This document shows positions 57,583 through 64,000 of a stretch of DNA of 64,000 nucleotides, piece after piece. Below the pieces are notes generated by a model that saw nothing but the letters and a program-made list of their open reading frames with translations, was not told the DNA's origin and made no database searches. Each line of letters starts with the position of its first letter. The first letter of the stretch is position 1. The position numbers and the translations under genes are program-made. The stretch spans positions 248,001 through 312,000 of the forward strand of contig VNKQ01000017.1 in assembly GCA_016508695.1 (NCBI GenBank). Direction: 5' to 3'. The stretch comes from Hyphodiscus hymeniophilus (taxonomy: Eukaryota > Ascomycota > Leotiomycetes > Helotiales > Hyphodiscaceae).

Positions 57583-58606
57583 TCACAAGGTGTATCCCTC
57601 GAGCTCGGCTTCAGTCCAGACCCACAGCTTCTTCGCGAGCTCCTGATTCTTCGCAAAGCGACTACCCTGGTCTTCAACACCAACAGGAGTGTAATACCCG
57701 CCACTCTTCACCTCTCCCTTGGCCTCCGTACCCCTCCTAGCCACGCAGGCCCACAGCTGATTCTTCGCGCCATCCTGCACGCTTGTGTAGAAGCGACTCT
57801 TTGCCACGCCGACGGCATTCCCCAGGACCGACCACGCAGTCATACTCTGATATAGATTTGTATTGACGATTCCAGGATGTACGCTCACGGCCGTGATCTT
57901 CGGGTACTGCTTAGCCAGCTCTCGGATATAGAGGATGTTTGCGAGCTTCGACTGCCCGTAGCGCGTCATGGTGAAGGAGGAGCTCATGTCGGTCTTGAGT
58001 TGGGCGAAGTCGATGCCTTTGCTTACCGGGGCGAGTGCATGTCCTGCCGAGCTCAACGATATGACTCTCACGTCCGAGTCAGGGAGTTCGGCGGTCGCGG
58101 ACAGTGTAGGCATCAAGAGCTTTGTCAGGAGCGCGTGTCCGATGTGGTTCGTACCGAACTGGATCTCGTAGCCTTGCTCGGTCGTGCCGGGGGGTGTGGC
58201 CATGATGCCGGCATTCAATATCAGGATGTCAAGTCTCTTCTCCTGCCTCGCGAATCGTTGAGCTGCGTCTTGGACAGAAGGGAGGGAGGTTAGGTCGCAT
58301 TGTATAAAGGTTATCGGAGGGCAGTTGGGGACGACTGTTTGAATGTCGTTGATGGCTTCCAGGGCCTTGGGTTCAGTGCGCGCAGAGAGGTAGATGTGCG
58401 CGGGGTCATGCTGTGCCAGCTGAAGGACTGTTTCCTTTCCTAGTCCAACATTGCCTGCAGAGAGCAGCAATCAGCATGTAAACAGCCATTGCGCGAGCAG
58501 GAGACTTACCACCAGTAATGAAGATCACCTTGCCGGCGAGAGAAGGGATGTCAGTCGAGGGATTGAAGGGGACGCTCCCGCCAAAGATCGAGAAACCAAA
58601 GGGCAT
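57583..58606 (-). CDS. Short-chain dehydrogenase/reductase (retinol-dehydrogenase-like SDR)
   Basis: Two exons (58510-58606 and 57583-58454) encode 322 aa. The intron splits the TGGNVGLGK cofactor motif after the second Gly. Other SDR marks are CDLTSLPSV, the ILNAGIM (NAG) motif, the conserved Asn in FGTNHIGHALL, the catalytic Ser in VISLSSAGH and the YGQSK catalytic pair, with VHPGIVNTNL after it. This is the classical, WWOX/retinol-dehydrogenase-like branch that is greatly expanded in fungi, and the substrate cannot be predicted. The first 25 residues lie ahead of the Rossmann fold and contain no clear targeting signal. It is convergent with the zinc-cluster factor. Confidence 0.88.
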
Positions 58607-60808
58607 TTCGACAGTGTGCAATATGTTTCGAGATTCAATTGATGTTCGTACAACTTTGCTGCGTTGGAGGAGATGTTCTTGTTGCAGAGGACGCTGCCGC
58701 CCTCTCACGTGCTGGTTGCGGCATGTTTCTCAACTGCCACCTTAGCGAGCTTTAGGGCCCTTAGCTTCTCAGTAACAGGCGCCGTTGCAATCGCCTGATA
58801 CTGGTACATGGAATGGGTTCGTTCTTGAAGCCATCGAAGTTGATAATGCTCTGGAATGGCTTTGTTGATGCTACATATGCGGAGTTCTGCAGCGCTGTAC
58901 GAGTAAGCGCTTTATTAGAGTATTCGTACCTTTTACGCGAGGATGTCACTGATCTCACTGTTACACAGATAATCGAGTGAGAGAGCTTCGACCACTCCTA
59001 GCGACAACTAAGCTACATCTGCCGCAGGAATTATACAGGCTGTCAGCCACAACTGGACTTACACATGAGTACAGGGCAGTGGAAGGACAGCGACGATATG
59101 CTGTCAATGAAGCCTCCGTCTACAATTGGCCTTCCTCTCCACTGCAAGTGCAGGATCCAGGATATCTCACAAGATGCCTTCAGACTCGAAACAGGCTTCT
59201 ACTCCATTAGTATAGCCCAACTTGGGCGGGCACATGCGAGTGCAGGTCGACAAGACAAGCATTTTCTAGGTGTCGACTGTCATCAAAGAAAGTCCTCCAA
59301 TTTGAGGCTCTGATGATTTGACCTACTTTCAAACTGCTGTGGTAAGCACGCAAATTTCCTCCGTGCAGTCACCGGACGTCAAGCAATAGTCATATCAGGC
59401 ATTGTGCCTCGCAACTCGAGTCTGTGGTTCAATGAGCTCCTCATCTCAGCAGCACAGTTCTCGATTTCGACGATTCCTGTTCCTGGTTTCCATAAGAGCT
59501 CCCGAGTTGTCTATAATTTGATGGCATCCCAGTCAGAAGTGACTAGCGCAAATATCGCTGCCCCAGGCGCATCAATAACACTGACAGCTACGCATAGGAC
59601 TTTTTGACTTTTCGTGGTACCTAGATCGTTTCCTGTAAGCAGTCTGGGTATTCTCCTACCTGTGGGTGTGGAAGCTTTCGACTCAAAGCTGTTCACCGCC
59701 AAGCGGATGGGGAATGAAGTATGTGGAATTTGCTGGATTTCAGTGCAGCTATTGATAAAGAAATCAACTCTTACACAGACTTGTCCCGAAAAGAGGCTGT
59801 GGAAGATGCTCGCGAAGTCTGAATCGCTCAGGTCTGTGGTAGAAGGAGGTGAGGAGATAGGTATGGAAGTGAGGCCTAATTTCCATGCCGAATGGTGTGA
59901 GATATGCTGAGATGCCGAAGTTCGTGTTTGGTGGAATCTATGGCCAATTGATGCCAGAAAGGATCCTATAAGCCATCGCCTCTCATGGCTTCTACTCTGT
60001 GGATGTAATATGAACGAGTGTTCATTCTCCTAATGTAGTGGCGTCCCTGATTTAGCCTTGCAGGCGGTTCATCGGATTCTATCGATCCGTCCCAGCTCCA
60101 AGAGACTTCAATATTGTCCTGAACGGCTTTATACTGCTCATGAATTTCACATGATGTTAGTGGCTAACTCGCTGGCCCCTGCTCGTGAAACCCATACCTT
60201 GACTAGACACACAGATTTTCCAATTGATAGGAAGATTTTTCCTCCTTCGCCACCTTAGTTCCAGTGGGTCAGTCCTCACAGGAACTGGTTGCCCAAGCCA
60301 GGAAATCGGAACCTGATCCCTTGCGCTGACGCTAAGTTATACTGTATGTCCAGCACGGACGTTTAGACACATGCCAACGGCAGTGACAACAAGATTTCCC
60401 TCCCAGCTAGCCAACGCTTTGCCTCGTCGTGCTACCAACAGCCTCAAACCGCATTATTGTAGGGCAACCCCACCTTCGCCTGCACGAAATAAGGATCAGC
60501 GAACGCACCTCGGAGCGAAGCGGAGAAGGCTCATTTGAATCCAAGATACATCCTTGGATCGTTTAGTTCACCCGTGAGAAGTGGTCTGACTTTCCTTTCA
60601 AGTCACCTGTTTTCGCATGCACTAGTCAGGATCCAGCCTCGCCGCAAGCAAGGCGGCCTATGTCGCAGCTTCAAAGTAAGAAATCCTGCCCTTGACCTCA
60701 GTCAACTTTCACATTTTATTTTCTCTTTCTGTATTCCGTACTTTCGTCGCGACATTTCAGCGCCACAAAAGAAAAGAGAAGGAGAGAACGGCACCGTAGA
60801 GATCTCCC
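58607..60808. other. Intergenic, possibly with a decayed gene fragment
   Basis: 2.2 kb without an intact gene. The plus-strand frame from 59885 to 60009 reads like a protein fragment interrupted by one stop (MPKFVFGGIYGQLMPERIL, stop, AIASHGFYSVDV). The second half recalls the Ala-Ser-His-Gly-Phe block of alpha/beta hydrolases, but this is too short to assign. Confidence 0.35.
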
Positions 60809-61511
60809 ATGCCTCGCGCTACCAAGATGACTTCCCCACTCCTCCCCGCAAAGGAATATGCCATTCTTCCCGTGCCCCGCAATCTGATCGCCCTACCCGA
60901 CTCGACACCCCCAAGGCAACATGTTCTCTGGATCGGATGCTCTGATAGTCTGGTTTCGGAGACGGATTGTCTGGATATCAACCGCGACGAGATATTCGTG
61001 CACCGGAATCTAGGGGGACGAGTGAGCAACGGTGATTTGAGCAGCGGCAGTGCGCTGGAATGGGCGGTTGATTTGCTAAAGGTGCGTCCCGGATAGAGAC
61101 AGTCTTGATGGAGGATGCAATGAGTCAGGAGTTGATCTCTTTAGGTGGATTATATTGTCGTATGCGGGCATTACGACTGTGAAGTCATCAAGCATGAACT
61201 GGCTGGCAAAGAGTTGAGCGGTTGGGAAATGTGAGCACACCATCTCCTTTCTCGGGGCTCCCACCTTTCTAATGGCCTTCAGGGAGGTCTCCAAGCTTGA
61301 TCCGAACGCCAGAAGACCTTCGAACATCTTGCACATGTCGAGCGAGAGGAGTCGAGAGCAGAGGCTCGAGGAGACGTACCTGCTGCACGAAGTGGATTGG
61401 TTGAAAAAAGAAGAACACGTGCAGAGGGCGATCCGAGAGAGAGGGCTAATAGTTCATACTTTTGTATACGATAAAACGAGGAACGAGTGCGTTAGACTCG
61501 TAGAGGAATGA
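60809..61511 (+). CDS. Beta-class carbonic-anhydrase-like protein with altered active-site dyad
   Basis: Three exons (60809-61081, 61145-61230, 61283-61511) encode 195 aa. The zinc ligands of a beta-carbonic anhydrase are present: Cys44 (IGCSDS), His100 and Cys103 (VCGHYDC). FVHRNLGGRV is the usual strand before the second ligand pair. In active enzymes the first motif is Cys-x-Asp-x-Arg, where Asp and Arg form a dyad that opens the zinc site; here Asp46 is kept but the Arg position is Leu48. The C-terminus has HEVDWLKKEEHVQRAI and GLIVHTFVYDKTR, as in fungal enzymes. No targeting signal is seen, so it is probably cytosolic. It could be a weak or non-hydrating family member. A second Met six codons in may be the real start. 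Confidence 0.82.
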
Positions 61512-61701
61512 TTATATACAAGCTGCAGCAAGCTAGGCGTAAACCGCAATGTGAGTAAACACATAACTTCAGGACTCAGCTTGTACAAAATGTTTATTTA
61601 ATATTAGTAGTACACGAATCATAAGCAACAGTCAAATCGTTCCACCACTACTTACCACAAAATGCAAGACTCGGATATCATTCCTCCCAATATCGTCCGA
61701 T

Positions 61702-64000
61702 CTAGTAATCAATTCTTTTCTTCCAAATCGGAATATCAGACAAGACAACCTCACCATCCTGGTGGGTCCAAACAACCTTGTTCTTCTCATTGAACGTCGC
61801 ATACTCGTCCGTGATATGGCACACCTCACTCGAATCCGAAACTTCCTGCCTCGAGATGCCAAGTTCATCTCTCACAATCCACAACTGAGGGACCGGACTC
61901 GTGACAGCAGGGTTGTAATACGCATCGGCCTCCTCCTCCTCCAGGTATTGAGGTGCAGGACGGTTGGGCAACAGGGATCTCACAGTCTGGTGGGATTTGA
62001 ATTTCGAAGGGTCAAAGAGGCGTCCAAAGAACGAGGCTATTTTGGCTGTCGTTTTCTTGGTGGTTACAGCGCTGGCCTGAGGAGGTGGGACACCGTCAAA
62101 ACTTGTGAGGTCGTAGGATTGATGATCTGTGGTGTCGAACAATTTGCGCTGATCACCGCCGTCAACTGACTCGGGGAGATATGCTGTCAAAGGCTTGAGA
62201 GCTTGGCGCATCATTATATGGTACACCACCGTGCAGACAAGGAAGATGACCATGAGGACAATCGGACCGGGGGCGGTGTTGATGGCGAAAAGGCCGATGA
62301 GACAGACTTCTCCCAGATAGACGCCAGTCATGAGTTGCTGGAGGACTTTGGCGTAGGCTGCTCCTCTGGTGTCAACTTTGTTGGTAAGGATGTAGATCGA
62401 GTTGTAGCGAGCGGCGAGGTAGATTAATGCGAACCCGACTGTGGCGAAACCAAGAACTAGGGGTGAAATTATGGAGTATGTGATGGCTGAGGATTGTTAG
62501 TTGCAATTGGGAGATAGGCACAATGGGACTTACCAATAATCGCCAAATTGCCAAATTTGGGATACAACGAGCCCCATCCAAGTCCTGCGAGGGTGATGTA
62601 TCGCTTGAACAACTTTCGCGGTGACTTATCTAGGAATTTCCCAACTACTAAGAACACAGCCAATGCTCCAATGTTCAGCAAGTCTCCCGAAGCAATGCCA
62701 AGACCCTGCAGAATAAAATATCCGATATAAAAATTTGATGCTTTTGGAAGATTTTCAGCAAGCAAGGTTGTTGCGGATGTAGGATCCTGAACGATTTGCG
62801 CGGCAACCGAGGCAGCTCCAGAAGCAAACGTCGTGATCAAGAATACTTGGATGACTTGAAACGCCATATACCAAGTCTGAGTCTTAAGTTCTACTGCTTG
62901 AACTGTGACCTCGCCACTGAGTTTTGCCATCCCTTTTTACCGGATCAGTTGTAGCAAGGTGAGACTCAAGAATGGATACTTACATCGACAGACAATTGGA
63001 ACCAATGCCATTAAGACTGCTAGGAGAACAACAGGGAGAAGACCTGTAACAACACCGAGTATGGCCGGCGGAATGTCGTTAATAAAGCTCAAGAAAGTTA
63101 CCTCTGGGCTTGGGTTAGTAGAACGTTTTCCCAAGGATTCGTTCGACTTACTAGAGGTGAGGTAATTGATGTTGCTGATGGCACCAACTACAGCGACCGG
63201 AATGGCCCAGAATATGATCATCAGGGTGATGAAAGTGGTAGCCCCAATCCTTCTCAGCACGCGCTGAGACTTGGTAATCTTGAGATTTTTCCATATGACC
63301 TCGTCTGGGCGCATAGCAACTGCTCGGGGATTCATCTTGGGCGGCTTTTGTGGTGACATCCTGCGGAAGGCATCCTCAGCAGCGCGCTGCGTGCCGAATT
63401 CGACGAAAACAGACGGGAGAAGCTTCCCATCAAACTTGCGCTGCGTAACCTGGAACTTCTCAACTTCTGGCACAAGTCTTTTCAACTCAGACCGTGACCA
63501 GTCGATTGTGTCAACCTTCTTGCCAATCAACGGAATCTTTCCAAGTCTGTGCGTGGGGCGGTCTTTCTTCATCATCCATTGCGACGACAATGACGCAGCC
63601 TCTTCATCGCGGACACTGCGAGGGCCCTCATTCGTCTTGGTCTTCTTATTGTCTGCCTTTAAACGTCGCTTATTTGCCGCTTGAGATAGCTTGATCTCCG
63701 CACCCTCTAATTTTAATGCATCTTTGTCCCGTTCCTCGACTTTGTCTTCTAAGTCTGAGCAATTGGTGGTAAGCCAAGCTCGTCGCAGAGAGCCACCAAA
63801 TAGCTGCCGCAGCTTCTCGAGTTTCAGATATTCAGTTGGCACATCCGTGAACAGCACCGTTCGCGATGAGATCTTGGCGGCGTTAAAAGGAGCAAGAAGG
63901 TAGACATGGCGAAGGTTGATGAAGTAGACTGTTTCGCGAGTAATGATATACATCACCAAGCCTTTGAAGTTAGAAAAGATTGAATATTTCGTCATCAGCT
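61702..64000 (-). CDS. CSC1/OSCA-type calcium-permeable stress-gated channel, 3' part
   Basis: Exons in the window are 63152-63961, then one after a 48-nt intron (63104-63151), and two more separated by introns with GTAAGT donors at about 62980 and 62530. The gene continues beyond 64000, whose last 39 bases are intron (branch CTAAC, acceptor AAAG). Visible in order are the first-helix end YIITRETVYFINLRHVYLL, the cytosolic loop with SSRTVLFTDVP and VFVEFGTQRAAEDAF, the RSN1-type 7TM block (IIFWAIPVAVVGAISNINYL, ILGVVTGLLPVVLLAVLMALVP, later helices through VYLGEVCLIGLFAIN), and a cytosolic tail. These channels respond to osmotic or mechanical stress in the plasma membrane. The 48-nt intron has no stop in frame and is easily missed: it would add 16 residues just after the INYLTS segment. 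Confidence 0.88.

Noticed and set aside
60535..60945. 136-codon frame overlapping the carbonic anhydrase start
   Set aside because: Covers the leader and the first codons of the anhydrase in another frame.

Overview
The window is nuclear DNA of a filamentous ascomycete (Pezizomycotina). The genes are split by short introns of about 45-90 nt with GTRNGY donors, CTAAY-like branch points and YAG acceptors. Recognisable genes include a HulA/Rsp5-type NEDD4 ligase, a MetR/CYS3-type bZIP and a DUF6536 membrane protein. The overall look suggests Leotiomycetes, but that is an impression and not proven here. No tRNA, rRNA, CRISPR array or intact transposon was recognised. I worked out exon joins by hand from reading frame, splice consensus and phase; where I give a protein length, all exon phases add up.

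Region 1 (1-14.9 kb) is an accessory catabolic island. It holds four phytanoyl-CoA-dioxygenase-like (PhyH, Fe(II)/2-oxoglutarate oxygenase) genes: one cut by the window edge, one frameshifted and two intact. It also holds a GH43 glycosidase, a secreted GH10 endo-xylanase and two sugar-porter MFS transporters. Two transporter/oxygenase pairs are divergent, with almost equal promoter gaps (458 and 457 bp) that share a TCTGGGGT element. A plausible reading is secreted xylan attack (GH10), uptake of products or linked glycosides (MFS), intracellular trimming (GH43, no signal peptide) and oxidation of an unknown substrate by the PhyH enzymes. I know of no described pathway with this make-up.

Region 2 (16-45 kb) is mostly conserved housekeeping and regulatory genes: Mpp10 (ribosome biogenesis), an iron-containing alcohol dehydrogenase, a double F-box protein, a Tctex1 dynein light chain divergent from Vtc1, an Alba-type RNase P/MRP subunit (one-base frameshift), an Ahc1-like zinc-finger protein with a long leader, a voltage-gated proton channel, a Pab2-like RNA-binding protein, an Rsp5/HulA ubiquitin ligase, a GPI-anchored Ser/Thr-rich protein, a TatD nuclease and a hemerythrin-like protein.

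Region 3 (45-64 kb) is mixed: a DUF6536 membrane protein, a D-2-hydroxyacid dehydrogenase, a decayed C6 transcription factor, a MetR/CYS3 sulfur regulator with a 444-nt intron, an intact Zn2Cys6 transcription factor, a short-chain dehydrogenase, a beta-carbonic-anhydrase-like protein lacking the usual Asp-Arg dyad arginine, and the 3' part of a CSC1/OSCA-type channel that runs off the window.

Both clear single-base frameshifts (oxygenase 2 and the Alba protein) are contractions of a G/C homopolymer by one base, so an assembly or sequencing error must be excluded before either is called a pseudogene.
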